64,000 nucleotides of DNA from Rhodoferax sp. WC2427 (GCF_040822085.1 NZ_CP162006.1:2356001-2420000), one strand, 5' to 3'. Numbered from the stretch's first letter, positions 1 through 9,692 are shown. Made by a program: numbers and translations. Notes: generated from the letters alone by a model not told the origin.

Positions 1-9
1 GTAAATCCG

Positions 10-2892
10 TTGGATGCGTCCGTCGAATCTTCCCGCATGGCGCGTTTGCGGGAGTTGGTGGTTTTGGACAGTGCGCCAGAACCTTTGTTTGACGAGTTGG
101 TCCGGCTCGCGGCGCTGACCTGTGGGGTGCCGATTGCCTTGATCAGCCTCGTTGACGACGAGCGCCAATGGTTCAAGGCCAACGTCGGGCTGCCGGGCGT
201 CAACGAAACGCCGCGCGACGTGGCCTTTTGCGCCCACGCGATCCAGAACGACGCACTGTTCAGCGTGGCAGATGCCTCGCAAGACGACCGGTTCGCAGAC
301 AACCCTCTGGTGACGGGCAGTCCCCACATCCGTTTCTATGCAGGCGCACCGTTGGCACTTGCCAGCGGTGACCGGGTGGGCACCCTTTGTGTCATAGACC
401 GGACGGCCCGCAAGTTGACCGAACCCCAAATACAGATGCTGCAATCCCTGGCCCGATTGGCCACCCAGGGTCTTGAGATGCGCCGAGATCTCATCCGCAA
501 GGCCTTGTCCGTCCGCACCGAATTTGAGCAGGCCCTGACCCACAGCGAAGCCCGGCACCGCGCGCTGATCGAGGACCAGGCGGAATTGGTTTCTCTGGCC
601 CGGCGCGACGGCGAGCTGGTGTACGTCAATCCGGCCTACGCGCGCCAGTTCCAGCGCGACCCGGCAGCGATGGTGGGCAGCAACCTCTTTGAAGAGGTGG
701 ACGCCGCATCCCAGGACAACGTCAAACGTCTGATTGCCGAGGTGTTTGCCACAGGGGGTGTTCGCACCAGCGAAAACGGCATGCGGGGACCCGATGGCCA
801 CATCCGCTGGGTTGCCTGGACCAACAGCCTGCAACGGGGCGTAGACGGCGAGCTGCTGCTGCATTCGGTCGGACGGGACTTTACCGACCGCAAACGCGTG
901 GAGGACGCGCTGCGTGCCAGCCAGGGATTTTTGTACCGAACCGGCCGTGTCGCAGGGGTTGGCGGATGGGAGGTGGACCTGGCCACAGGCACCATCACCT
1001 GGTCGGACGAAACCCGCCGGATCCACGAGGTCGACCCAGCCTACGTCCCGGTGATGGAAACCGCCATCGCGTTTTATGTGCCAGAGGCGCGCCAGACCAT
1101 CGAGGCTGCGGTGCAGCGCGGAACACGCGAAGGACTGCCCTGGGACCTTGAGCTGCAGATGGTGACGGCACAGGGGCGGTTGATCTGGGTCCGCACTTCC
1201 GGCGAGGTGGAGTTTGAAAACGCGCAGCCCGTTCGGTTGGTGGGGGCCTTTCAGGACATTTCAGAACGCAAGCGCCTGGAGCAGCGCTTGACCAAAAGTG
1301 AGCGTTTCGTTCGGCAGGTCTCGGACGGTTTGCCGATCCGCATTGCTTATGTGGATGCGCAGCGCCGCTTCCAGTTTGTCAACGAAGCGCATTGCCTGCG
1401 ACTCGGCCTGCCCCCTGAGCAGATCATCGGCCGCACGCGCGACGAATTGAAGAAGACCTCCGCCGACGAGGTGATCGAGCCCAGGCTCAAAGCCGCCTTG
1501 GCTGGCCATCCCCAGCATTTTGAGTACGACGACATGGTGGACGGCCAACTGCGCTGCATCGAGAGCCGGATGATTCCCGATGTCGCGGAAGACGGCACGG
1601 TGCGCGGCTTCTATTCGACCGGTATTGACATCACCGAGCGCAAGGCAACCGAGCGGGCGCTGCACGAGCTGATTGCCATTTTCGACACCACGCCGGACTT
1701 TGTGGTCCAGTCGAACCACCGCGGCGAGGTCATCTACATGAATCCGGCCGTGCGCCGGGCCGTGGGGATGGCCAGCGACACCCCCTTGGGTGGCCGGAGT
1801 TTTAGGGAGTTCAACAGCCCCGCCACCAACCAGTGCTTCATCGACACCATTGTTCCCGCCGTCAAAGCGCGCGGAAGCTGGATTGGCGACACCACGATCC
1901 TGGTCGACGGTGGGCGCGAGTTGCCTGTCAACGATATGGTGGTTGCCCACCGAGACCGGAACGGCCGCATCGATCGGTACTCTGCCGTCATGCGGGACAT
2001 TTCTGCAGAGACAGATGCCCGGCAGCAGTTGCTCCGCCAGACCGCGACCCTGAAGTCCGTCACCGAGGCCATCCCCATGATCGTGGGCGTGGTGGGGACG
2101 GACGGCCTCTACCGCTTTGCCAACAGCGGATTTGAGCGCTGGTGCGGTTCTTCTCGCGACAAGATTGTGGGGCGTTCGGTGACCGATGTCCTTGGGCGTA
2201 TCGAGTACGAGCGCAGCCGCCTGTGGATCGAGCGGGTACAGGCAGGTGAAACCGTAAGCTTCGAAAAAAAATACCCGGGGCGCAGCAGCTACTCCCATCT
2301 GGCCATCAGCTACGTCCCGTTGTGGCTCGATGACGGCACCGTGGACGGCTTTGTCCAGATCGCCCAAGACATCACCGAGCACCGCAACGAGGAAGAGCGC
2401 CTCTTGCAACTCAGCCAAAGAGACCCCTTGACGGGACTTTTGAACCGTGCCGGCTTTGACAGCTACATGGCCCACCACGCCTATCCCGGCGCTCAACCTT
2501 CGCTGGCCTTGCTGTACATCGATTTGGACCATTTCAAACCCGTCAACGACCAGCACGGACACCCTGTGGGAGACCAGGTGCTGCAGATCTTCTCGCAACG
2601 CCTGCGCGCCTTGGTGCGGCCCAGCGACGCCGTGGCGAGACTGGGCGGAGACGAATTTGCGATTGTGCTGTCTGGCATCCGCAACGAGTTCAGCGCCGAC
2701 ATGGTCGCCGACAAGCTGGTCGCCGTGGCGCAGCTGCCATTTGAAGTAGGTGACTTGCAGCTACGACTCGGCGCCAGCGTCGGGGTCGCCTTCCGTGCCA
2801 ATGCCTCGGTAGAGGTCGCTGACCTGGTGGCGCGCGCCGACACAATGCTTTACCAGGCCAAGCAAGCGGGGCGAGGGCGCCGCGCAAGTTAA
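10..2892 (+). CDS. GAF / multi-PAS / GGDEF diguanylate cyclase
   Basis: This is a soluble sensor predicted to make the second messenger c-di-GMP. The order of domains is a GAF domain (about residues 27-160), about five consecutive PAS/PAC modules (about 180-795) and a C-terminal GGDEF domain. The GGDEF signature is intact at residues 879-883 and is preceded by the DxxHFK-type metal/nucleotide motif, so the cyclase should be active. There is no membrane segment, so the input is probably cytoplasmic. The frame stays open to the left edge, and the first possible start is a TTG at position 10. The true start may therefore lie a few codons outside the window. No EAL domain is attached. Domain calls are confident; the signals sensed are unknown. 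Confidence 0.9.
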   Translation: MDASVESSRMARLRELVVLDSAPEPLFDELVRLAALTCGVPIALISLVDDERQWFKANVGLPGVNETPRDVAFCAHAIQNDALFSVADASQDDRFADNPLVTGSPHIRFYAGAPLALASGDRVGTLCVIDRTARKLTEPQIQMLQSLARLATQGLEMRRDLIRKALSVRTEFEQALTHSEARHRALIEDQAELVSLARRDGELVYVNPAYARQFQRDPAAMVGSNLFEEVDAASQDNVKRLIAEVFATGGVRTSENGMRGPDGHIRWVAWTNSLQRGVDGELLLHSVGRDFTDRKRVEDALRASQGFLYRTGRVAGVGGWEVDLATGTITWSDETRRIHEVDPAYVPVMETAIAFYVPEARQTIEAAVQRGTREGLPWDLELQMVTAQGRLIWVRTSGEVEFENAQPVRLVGAFQDISERKRLEQRLTKSERFVRQVSDGLPIRIAYVDAQRRFQFVNEAHCLRLGLPPEQIIGRTRDELKKTSADEVIEPRLKAALAGHPQHFEYDDMVDGQLRCIESRMIPDVAEDGTVRGFYSTGIDITERKATERALHELIAIFDTTPDFVVQSNHRGEVIYMNPAVRRAVGMASDTPLGGRSFREFNSPATNQCFIDTIVPAVKARGSWIGDTTILVDGGRELPVNDMVVAHRDRNGRIDRYSAVMRDISAETDARQQLLRQTATLKSVTEAIPMIVGVVGTDGLYRFANSGFERWCGSSRDKIVGRSVTDVLGRIEYERSRLWIERVQAGETVSFEKKYPGRSSYSHLAISYVPLWLDDGTVDGFVQIAQDITEHRNEEERLLQLSQRDPLTGLLNRAGFDSYMAHHAYPGAQPSLALLYIDLDHFKPVNDQHGHPVGDQVLQIFSQRLRALVRPSDAVARLGGDEFAIVLSGIRNEFSADMVADKLVAVAQLPFEVGDLQLRLGASVGVAFRANASVEVADLVARADTMLYQAKQAGRGRRAS

Positions 2893-2903
2893 GTCAAATA
2901 GGG

Positions 2904-2950
2904 CGCTTGTGCTTATGGAATAAGCGTGAGTAGCTATTTTTTAGATAGCA
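2904..2950 (+). repeat. Dispersed palindromic repeat, copy 1
   Basis: The copy has the family core GCTTATGGAATAAGC, a 6-bp stem with a GGA loop, followed by GTGAGTAGCTAT and then ATAGCA. It lies between two convergent genes, where it could act as a transcript end. Confidence 0.7.
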
Positions 2951-2959
2951 CTCGTGGTG

Positions 2960-5653
2960 TCACAAGGCGTGCGCCACCAGCCGGAAATTCGGGTCTTCGG
3001 CAAACGGCTTGACGGTAAAACCCAGCCCGCGCATCAGCTTGAGCATGCCGGGGTTGTTGGCCAGCACCAGGCCTTCGATCTCGCTCAGGCCTTTTTCGCG
3101 GGCGACTTCCATAATGCTCAGCATCAGGCGGCTGCCCAGGCCGCGGCCGCTGTAGGCATCGGCCACCACCAATGAGAACTCGCAGCTGGTGCTGTCGGGG
3201 TTGGTGATGAAGCGCGACACGCCCAGGATGCGCTCGGTCTCCGTGATGCTGCCGTCGTCGGTGACCACGCGTTCCTTGAACACCGCCACCAGGGCCATTT
3301 CGCGGTCGTAGTCCATCAGGGCAAAGCGCGACAGCATGCTGGGCGGCAGCTCGGACAGCATCGACACGTAGCGGAAGTAGCGGCTCTCGGCCGACAGGCC
3401 GCGCACCAGGTCCTGCAGCATCTGGGCGTCGTCCGGGCGGATCGGGCGCACGGCGTACTGGCCACCGCCGCGCAGCGGCCATACGTGCTCGTAGTGGGCG
3501 GGGTAGGGCAGAATGGCCAGGTGCTGGTAGCTTTGGCCGCGCCCGCTGTGGCCCACGGGGGAATGGTCGATGACGATGCGCGCGTCCACCGCCACCGCGC
3601 CCGAGGCGTCCACGATGATGGGGTTGATGTCCATCTCGCGCAGCTGGGGCAGGGCGCAGACCATTTCCGACACGCGCATCAGCACCTGCTCCAGCGCGTG
3701 CATGTCCACCGGGCTGGCACCGCGCCATTCGCCCAGGGTTTCGGCCACGCGGGAGCGCTCGATCAGGCTGCGCGCCAGAAACTGGTTCAGCGGGGGCAGT
3801 TCCATGGCCCGGTCGTTGAGCAGCTCGATCATGGTGCCACCCGCGCCAAAGGCGATCACCGGGCCAAAGGGGTCGTCGGTGACCAGGCCGATGTAGATTT
3901 CGCGCCCGCGCTTGTGGCGCGCCATGTTTTGCACCGTGACACCGTTGATGCGGGCCTGCGGCATTTGCCGCGCCACCAGGGCGACCATGTCGTTGTAGCT
4001 GTCGCGCACGCCCACGGCGTTGGCGATGTTCAGCGCCACGCCGTCCACGTCGGACTTGTGGCTGACGTCGGGCGAGTCGATCTTCAGCGCCACCGGGTAG
4101 CCCAGCTGGGTGGCGATCATCATGGCCTCGTTGGCGCTGCGCGCCAGCACGGTCTTGGTGACCGGGATGTGGAAGGCCGCCAGCAGGGCCTTGGACTCCA
4201 TCTCGGTGAGCACCTTGCGGCGTTCGGTCAGCACACTCTCGATCAGCAGGCGTGCGCCTTCGATGTCGGGCTGCGCCAGGGCCGACAAGGGCGGCGGGGT
4301 TTGCTGCAGCAGGCGCTGGTTTTGGTAGAACGCGGCGATGTTGCCAAACGCACCCACGGCGGCCTCGGGCGTGCGGAAGGTGGGGATGGCGGCGGCATTG
4401 AGCAGCGTGCGCGCGTCTATCACCGAGGCGTCGCCCATCCAGCAGGTCAGCAGCGGCTTGGTGGTGTGGGGCATGAACTCGGCCAGCGCCGCGGCAATGG
4501 CGGCGGCATCGCACCCGCCCTTGGGCGAGTGGATCACCAGCACGCCATCCACCTGCGGGTCGGTACTGGCGGCCTTCACGGCGGCCAGGTAGTGGGCGGG
4601 CGTGGCGTCTTCGGACAGGTCGACCAGATCCGCCAAGGTGGCCAGCGGCGGCAGCTGGGGCCGCAGGGCCGCCACGCTGGCGGGGCTGAGCGTGCCCAGT
4701 TCCAGGTCGATCTCGCTGATCCAGTCGGCCGCCAGCACGCCGGGGCCGCCCCCGTTGGTGACCACGGCCAGCCGCTTGCCCACCGCCCGGTAGCGCGATG
4801 CCAGGCACTTGGCCGCCGAGAACAGCTGCACAAAGGAATGCACCCGCACCGCCCCGGCCCGGCGCAGGGCCGAATCAAACACATCGTCGCTGCCCACGAT
4901 GGTGCCCGAGTGCGTCTGCGCCGCCTTGTTGCCACCGGCCTTGTGTCCGGCTTTCAGCACCACCACCGGCTTGGCGTTGGCCGCGGCGCGCAGGGCGCTC
5001 ATGAAGCGGCGCGCGTCCGAGATGCCCTCCATGTAGACCACGATGCTGTGGGTGTGGGCGTCATTGGCCAGGTAGTCCAGCACCTGGGCCAGATCGACCG
5101 CGGTGTTCGGCCCCAGCGACACCACGGTGGAAAAGCCCACCGCGTTCTGCTTGGCCCAGTCCAGGATGGAGGCCGTCAGCGCGCCCGACTGCGATACCAG
5201 CGCCAGGTGCCCCGGCGTGGCCAACGGGCCCGCCACACTGGCGTTCAGGCCCCGGCGCGGGCTCTGGAAGCCCATGCAGTTGGGCCCCAGCAAATGCATG
5301 CCGTGGCGCTTGGCCACGCGGTGCAGCTCAGCCGCCTGCGTGGCGTTGATGCCGCTGGACACCACCAGCGCCGAGCGGCACTTGATGCGTCCGGCCACTT
5401 CCAGCGCTGCGGCCACGTCCTCGGGCGGCAGGGCGATGATGGCCAGGTCGGCGCGGGTTTGCGCCAGGTCGGCCAGCGTGCCAGAGGTGTGGATGTCCAG
5501 AAAGGCCAGGCTGCCGCCAAACGGCTGGGCCTTGAGCGCCGCCACCAGCGTCTGGGCCTGGGGCGTGCCCGGTGCCTCTGCGGTGGGGACCGCACCGGCA
5601 AACACCACAATGGAGTCGGGGGCGAAAAGGGAGGTCAGGTAGTGGTTATCCAT
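2960..5653 (-). CDS. Pat-type fusion: NDP-forming acyl-CoA ligase domains plus GNAT acetyltransferase
   Basis: At 897 residues it matches the length of the Pat/PatZ (YfiQ) protein lysine acetyltransferases. The order is a CoA-binding Rossmann domain (about 10-105), two succinyl-CoA-ligase-like domains (about 140-460), an ATP-grasp domain (about 490-700) and a C-terminal GNAT domain (about 740-895) with the acetyl-CoA-binding segment around GRGLGSRLM. Known family members acetylate enzymes such as acetyl-CoA synthetase. In those the ligase part acts as a regulatory acyl-CoA sensor, although some relatives keep ligase activity, so both roles are possible here. It is transcribed alone and converges on the upstream diguanylate cyclase gene. 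The ATG start at 5653 fits the family N-terminus. Confidence 0.9.
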   Translation of the reverse strand: MDNHYLTSLFAPDSIVVFAGAVPTAEAPGTPQAQTLVAALKAQPFGGSLAFLDIHTSGTLADLAQTRADLAIIALPPEDVAAALEVAGRIKCRSALVVSSGINATQAAELHRVAKRHGMHLLGPNCMGFQSPRRGLNASVAGPLATPGHLALVSQSGALTASILDWAKQNAVGFSTVVSLGPNTAVDLAQVLDYLANDAHTHSIVVYMEGISDARRFMSALRAAANAKPVVVLKAGHKAGGNKAAQTHSGTIVGSDDVFDSALRRAGAVRVHSFVQLFSAAKCLASRYRAVGKRLAVVTNGGGPGVLAADWISEIDLELGTLSPASVAALRPQLPPLATLADLVDLSEDATPAHYLAAVKAASTDPQVDGVLVIHSPKGGCDAAAIAAALAEFMPHTTKPLLTCWMGDASVIDARTLLNAAAIPTFRTPEAAVGAFGNIAAFYQNQRLLQQTPPPLSALAQPDIEGARLLIESVLTERRKVLTEMESKALLAAFHIPVTKTVLARSANEAMMIATQLGYPVALKIDSPDVSHKSDVDGVALNIANAVGVRDSYNDMVALVARQMPQARINGVTVQNMARHKRGREIYIGLVTDDPFGPVIAFGAGGTMIELLNDRAMELPPLNQFLARSLIERSRVAETLGEWRGASPVDMHALEQVLMRVSEMVCALPQLREMDINPIIVDASGAVAVDARIVIDHSPVGHSGRGQSYQHLAILPYPAHYEHVWPLRGGGQYAVRPIRPDDAQMLQDLVRGLSAESRYFRYVSMLSELPPSMLSRFALMDYDREMALVAVFKERVVTDDGSITETERILGVSRFITNPDSTSCEFSLVVADAYSGRGLGSRLMLSIMEVAREKGLSEIEGLVLANNPGMLKLMRGLGFTVKPFAEDPNFRLVAHAL

Positions 5654-5678
5654 GAGGCATCTTAGAGCAAGCCTTAAC

Positions 5679-6617
5679 TTACGGCGTGGTGCCGTCTGGC
5701 ACCGCGTTGGCGGCCCACGCTTTCAGGTGGTCGATGAACCACCTGCCCGCAGGCCCGGGCGGCGTAGAAGCCTTGTGATAGGCAGATATCGCCAGTGGGT
5801 AGCCGGTGCGCGGCATGCCATCGACATCCAGGATGACCAGTGTGCCCGCTGCAATGTCCTGTGCCACCATGTGCAGAGGCATGCTGCCCCAGCCCACGCA
5901 GTCCTTCAAAAAAGCGTACTTGGTGGACAGATCTGCCAGCCGCCAGGTGGAGGGCGACAAAACGCCGTAGTCCCGACCCGCCATCAACTCGGATCGGTCG
6001 GTGAGCACCAGTTGCACGTGCTGCGTCAGCTGGCTTTTGGGAATGTGCTGTGGTACGTGGGCCAGAGGATGGCTTGGTGCCGCCACCATGACCAGTGGGA
6101 CCTCGCCCAGGCGTTCGCTCACCAGCGAAGGAAACGCCACCGGCAGGGCCGCCAGAATGCCCAGGCTGCAATGCCCGTCCAGTATCGGTTGGTAGCCCGC
6201 GCCCAGTCCCTCCACAAACAGCCGCAGTGGCGTCAGGGGAAACCGGCTGGCAAATGCCTTGGCGGCTGCGGTGATGACGGAGGTGGGAAAGAACACATCC
6301 ACCACCACCGACAACTCGGCCTCCAGGCCCGCGGCCATGAGCTTGGCCCGGGCCTTGAGCGTGTCCACGCCCGACACGATGTTGCGGGCATCGGCGAGTA
6401 ACAGCACGCCTTCTGCGGTGAGCTTGGGGAAGCGGCCTGTGCGGTCGAACAGCGTGACGCCAATCTGCCCCTCCAAACTGTTCACCCAGCCGCTCACCGC
6501 CGATTGCACACGGTTGAGCTTTCTGGCTGCGGCCGAAAAGCTGCCTTCGTCGACGGCGGCGATGAAGGTTCTGAGTTGATCGAGTGAAACGCCATCCAGC
6601 ATATGTGCGTCATCCAT
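5679..6617 (-). CDS. LysR-family transcriptional regulator
   Basis: This 312-residue protein has an N-terminal winged helix-turn-helix (about residues 5-65, with the FSAAARKLNRVQSAVS recognition region) and a periplasmic-binding-protein-like effector domain. The start chosen is the ATG at 6617. An upstream in-frame start at 6644 would add nine residues and seems less likely. The gene diverges from the YceI/azoreductase/pirin cluster, which is the usual position for a LysR protein controlling its neighbour. A perfect inverted repeat covers the start codon and suggests autoregulation. The inducer is not evident from sequence. Confidence 0.9.
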   Translation of the reverse strand: MDDAHMLDGVSLDQLRTFIAAVDEGSFSAAARKLNRVQSAVSGWVNSLEGQIGVTLFDRTGRFPKLTAEGVLLLADARNIVSGVDTLKARAKLMAAGLEAELSVVVDVFFPTSVITAAAKAFASRFPLTPLRLFVEGLGAGYQPILDGHCSLGILAALPVAFPSLVSERLGEVPLVMVAAPSHPLAHVPQHIPKSQLTQHVQLVLTDRSELMAGRDYGVLSPSTWRLADLSTKYAFLKDCVGWGSMPLHMVAQDIAAGTLVILDVDGMPRTGYPLAISAYHKASTPPGPAGRWFIDHLKAWAANAVPDGTTP

Positions 6618-6634
6618 CCCATTAATAGATGGAT
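6612..6634. promoter_or_regulatory. Inverted repeat at the LysR start, possible operator
   Basis: ATCCATC and GATGGAT form a perfect 7-bp inverted repeat with a 9-base spacer. The left arm overlaps the predicted LysR start codon, in the divergent region shared with yceI. Its function as a LysR binding site is inferred. Confidence 0.4.
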
Positions 6635-6712
6635 CACATCTCAATATACCGTCTTTTCAGAATGCATGAAAGACCGCACCATTCACCCACCTAACCACTT
6701 TGAAGGACTTTT

Positions 6713-7288
6713 ATGCGTTCCACCCTGATTGCGGCAGCTTGGGCTGCCACTGCTTTTGTCGGCGCCGCCCACGCGGAGGTCGCCACCTACAGCATCGACC
6801 CCACCCACACCTTTGTGACGTTCGAGGTCAGCCACTTTGGCACCTCCACCAACCGCGGCCGTTTCGACAAGAAAGAAGGCAGCATCCAACTCGATAAGTT
6901 GGCCAAGACCGGCACGGTCGAACTGACGCTTGAAACCAGCTCTATCAGTACCGGCACGGCAGCGTTCGACAAGCATCTGCAGAGCGACAGTTTTTTCAAC
7001 TCCGCCAGTTTTCCCGCTGCGAAGTTTGTTGCAAACAGCTTCAGCTTTACCAGCGACAAGGTCAGCGAAGTGGCCGGTCAGCTCACCTTGCTAGGCCAAA
7101 CCCACTCCGTTTTGCTCAAGGCCAGCAACTTCAATTGCTACACCAATCCGATGCTCAAGCGCGAAGTCTGCGGCGGCGATTTCGAAACCACTCTCCAACG
7201 CAGCCAATGGGGCATGGGTTGGGGCATCAACCTGGGTATCCCCGATACGGTGAAGCTTGTGGTGCAAGTTGAAGCCGTCAAACAGTAA
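6713..7288 (+). CDS. YceI-family periplasmic protein
   Basis: This 191-residue secreted protein belongs to the YceI lipocalin-like family, whose members bind polyisoprenoids such as ubiquinone precursors in a beta-barrel pocket. It has a clear Sec signal peptide (about residues 1-21, ending VGAAHA) and the family opening TYSIDPTHTFVTFEVSH. GAAGGA sits just before the ATG as ribosome binding site. It starts a same-strand run with an azoreductase and an NADP-binding reductase, consistent with quinone or oxidative-stress physiology, and probably responds to the divergent LysR protein. The molecular role of YceI proteins remains loosely defined. Confidence 0.9.
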   Translation: MRSTLIAAAWAATAFVGAAHAEVATYSIDPTHTFVTFEVSHFGTSTNRGRFDKKEGSIQLDKLAKTGTVELTLETSSISTGTAAFDKHLQSDSFFNSASFPAAKFVANSFSFTSDKVSEVAGQLTLLGQTHSVLLKASNFNCYTNPMLKREVCGGDFETTLQRSQWGMGWGINLGIPDTVKLVVQVEAVKQ

Positions 7289-7330
7289 TCCATCCGCAAA
7301 CCACCCACCACCATATCTTCGAGCCCAACC

Positions 7331-7939
7331 ATGCAACTTCTCCATCTTGACTCCAGCGTACTCGGCACCGCTTCCGTGAGCCGCCAGCTTTCCGCCGAAA
7401 TCGTCGCCCGCCACCAAGCCTTGCACCCGGACATCACGGTGGTGTCTAGGGACCTGGCAGCCGACCCTGCCTTGCATCTGTCCGGTGCGCACATGGCCGC
7501 CTTCCAGGGCGTGGCCGCTGACGATGCCACCATCACTGCGGACCTGCTCAAAGGCAATGCTTACATGGACGAACTGTTCGCCGCTGACGTTCTGGTCATC
7601 GGTGCACCCATGTACAACCTGTCCATTCCGACACCGCTCAAGGCCTGGATTGACCGCATTGCGGTGGCCGGCAAGACCTTCCAATATACCGAGGCGGGCC
7701 CCGAAGGGCTTCTAAAGCACAAGCGCGCCTTCATTGCGTCATCTCGCGGTGGCGTGTACTCGGCGGGCAGCCCTGCCGCCGCGCTGGAGCACCAAGAGAG
7801 CTACCTCATCGGCCTGTTGTCCTTCCTGGGCGTGACGGACGTGACCGTCGTACGCGCAGAGGGCATTGCGTTTGGCCCAGAGGCCAAAGAAGCCGCTGTC
7901 GCCCGCGCGCTGGCAGACATCGCGGCTATTACGGCCTAA
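7331..7939 (+). CDS. azoR: FMN-dependent NADH-azoreductase (AzoR family)
   Basis: This 202-residue flavodoxin-fold enzyme shows AzoR landmarks: the N-terminal phosphate-binding segment LDSSVLGTASVSRQLS, the GAPMYNLSIPTPLKAWIDR block, and the SSRGGVYS flavin loop. AzoR enzymes reduce azo compounds and quinones by two-electron transfer from NADH. The natural role is generally thought to be quinone detoxification, which fits the YceI and pirin neighbours. It is 42 bp downstream of yceI with no terminator between them, so co-transcription is likely. No strong ribosome binding site precedes the ATG. Confidence 0.9.
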   Translation: MQLLHLDSSVLGTASVSRQLSAEIVARHQALHPDITVVSRDLAADPALHLSGAHMAAFQGVAADDATITADLLKGNAYMDELFAADVLVIGAPMYNLSIPTPLKAWIDRIAVAGKTFQYTEAGPEGLLKHKRAFIASSRGGVYSAGSPAAALEHQESYLIGLLSFLGVTDVTVVRAEGIAFGPEAKEAAVARALADIAAITA

Positions 7940-7985
7940 GCGCCATCACTCCTCCCTCCCCACCTATTTTTTCAAGGAAATTACC

Positions 7986-8576
7986 ATGACCTATTCCATC
8001 ATCGGCTCCGGCAACGTCGGCACAGCCCTGGCCCGCCAATTCGCCCGCAATGGCATTCCCGTCGGCATCGCCAACACCCGCGGACCCGATTCCCTGGCCG
8101 CACTGGCGGCTGAACTGGGCGGCAACGTCGAGGCCATGTCGCTGCAGGATGCACTTCGGGCGGACACCATCTTTCTGGCTATTCCCTTCCTCGCCCACAC
8201 GGCTGTGGGTGCTGCGCTATCAAACTGGGAGGGTAAAACCATTGTGGACGCGATGAACACCTACGGTGTACCGCCCGAAGCGCTTGCCGGCAAGGCCTCC
8301 AGCGATGTGGTGGCGGCCGCGTTCCCGGGGGCCAAAGTGGTCAAGACACTCAACCAGTTGCCCGCGAAATTGTTGGCGATGGACCCCACGGAAAACGGTG
8401 GCCGCCGCGTGATGTTTGTGGCGGGCAATGACAATGCCAGCGCTGCAACCATCGCACAACTGGTGGCTGATCTGGGATTCGCGCCCATCCTGCTCGGCAA
8501 GGTAAGCGATGTGGGCGTCTTGCTGGAAAGAGGTGGTCCCTTGGTGTTGCAGAACCTCATCAAGCTGAACAACTAA
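7986..8576 (+). CDS. NADP-binding oxidoreductase (F420H2:NADP oxidoreductase-like fold)
   Basis: This 196-residue protein opens with the Rossmann motif GSGNVGTALARQFARNG and resembles the NADP-binding domain of F420-dependent NADP reductases and related NAD(P)-binding proteins. The chosen ATG at 7986 follows AAGGAAATTACC. An upstream in-frame start would overlap the azoreductase and is not needed. A substrate cannot be named: homologues in proteobacteria that lack F420 are annotated only by fold. It follows azoR by 46 bp and is closed off by a strong hairpin, so it is probably the last gene of the yceI-azoR transcript. Confidence 0.8.
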   Translation: MTYSIIGSGNVGTALARQFARNGIPVGIANTRGPDSLAALAAELGGNVEAMSLQDALRADTIFLAIPFLAHTAVGAALSNWEGKTIVDAMNTYGVPPEALAGKASSDVVAAAFPGAKVVKTLNQLPAKLLAMDPTENGGRRVMFVAGNDNASAATIAQLVADLGFAPILLGKVSDVGVLLERGGPLVLQNLIKLNN

Positions 8577-8606
8577 GTTCCGCCCGCGGTCTTGCCGCGC
8601 AACGCT

Positions 8607-8639
8607 GCAGCCGAGGCACCCTGGTTGTGCCTCGGCTGC
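8607..8639 (+). terminator. Strong 13-bp hairpin, likely terminator
   Basis: GCAGCCGAGGCAC and GTGCCTCGGCTGC pair perfectly over 13 bp around a 7-base loop. The following CTGGCCCTTTCTT is only moderately T-rich, so termination may be partial. It separates the NADP-binding reductase from the pirin gene. Confidence 0.6.
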
Positions 8640-8666
8640 CTGGCCCTTTCTTGCACCCGAACACCT

Positions 8667-9665
8667 ATGACTTCTTCCATTCTCAAGATCGGCCCACTCG
8701 GCTCTCCATGGGAGACCATCGACCCGTTCCTTGTCTGCGTACACCATATCGACAGCTATCCGCAAGGCAATGCCGAATGGGGGCCTGCCGCATCCCTGGC
8801 AGGGCACACGCTGGGCCGGGATATGCAGGGGCAAGACGGCTGGCGCATGTACTTTGGTCGCACGGTGCCGGGATTTCCGGCCCATCCGCACCGCGGTTTC
8901 GAGACCATCACCATTCTTCGAGAAGGCGTGGTGGACCATTCGGACTCGACGGGTGCCAGCGCCCGCTTCGGTGCAGGTGACGTCCAGTGGCTGACCGCAG
9001 GGCGCGGTATTGTCCACGCCGAGATGTTTCCGTTGCTCAACCAAGACGGACCCAACCCTCTGGAGCTGTTTCAAATTTGGCTCAACCTGCCTGCGCGCAG
9101 CAAGGTGGTGGAGCCGAACTTCAAAATGTTTTGGGCTGAAGAGATACCCGTTTACCGGGCAAGCGACGCGGATGGCCACACCGAGGTCTTGTGCATTGTG
9201 GGAAAACCTTGCGACTTGGACAGCGGCGCACCGCCTGCGCCTCCGCCGAATTCCTGGGCTGCAGACCCGTCCGCCGACGTGGCCCTTTGGAACATCACCC
9301 TGTCCCCAGGTGCGAGGTGGACGCTACCCCCCGCTCCGGGGAGCGGCACCCGTAGACAGTTGATCTTTTTCAAAGGTGCCACATTGACCATCGACGGCCA
9401 GACCGTGGGCCAACCATCCGCCATGGAAATCTGCTGCACAGAACCCGTAGCAGTGGTCAATGGCGCGGAGTCCAGCGAAATTTTGATGCTGCAAGGGCGG
9501 CCGATGGCCGAACCTGTCGTTCAAGACGGCCCGTTCGTCATGAACTCGGCCGACGAAATTCGGCAAGCCTATCTCGACTACCGCCAGACCGGGTTTGGCG
9601 ATTGGGGCTGGCCCAGCAATGCCCCGGTACATGGACCCGGCAGGCGGCGATTCGCGTCGCGCTGA
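8667..9665 (+). CDS. Pirin-family protein (bicupin)
   Basis: This 332-residue protein has the pirin cupin block HPHRGFETITILREG with metal-binding histidines, followed by the conserved DVQWLTAGRGIVHAE segment. Pirins are iron-binding bicupins, and several bacterial members show quercetinase activity. The ATG at 8667 gives the family N-terminus; a longer frame begins inside the upstream hairpin and was rejected. It lies downstream of the azoreductase cluster and converges with the MDR enzyme gene, with only 27 bp between the stop codons. Substrate and partner are unknown. Confidence 0.85.
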   Translation: MTSSILKIGPLGSPWETIDPFLVCVHHIDSYPQGNAEWGPAASLAGHTLGRDMQGQDGWRMYFGRTVPGFPAHPHRGFETITILREGVVDHSDSTGASARFGAGDVQWLTAGRGIVHAEMFPLLNQDGPNPLELFQIWLNLPARSKVVEPNFKMFWAEEIPVYRASDADGHTEVLCIVGKPCDLDSGAPPAPPPNSWAADPSADVALWNITLSPGARWTLPPAPGSGTRRQLIFFKGATLTIDGQTVGQPSAMEICCTEPVAVVNGAESSEILMLQGRPMAEPVVQDGPFVMNSADEIRQAYLDYRQTGFGDWGWPSNAPVHGPGRRRFASR

Positions 9666-9692
9666 GCATGCGTGGCCCCACTACAGCTAGCT

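Noticed and set aside
3485..5665. 726-codon plus-strand frame opposite the Pat-type gene
   Set aside because: Low-complexity product antisense to a clear enzyme.
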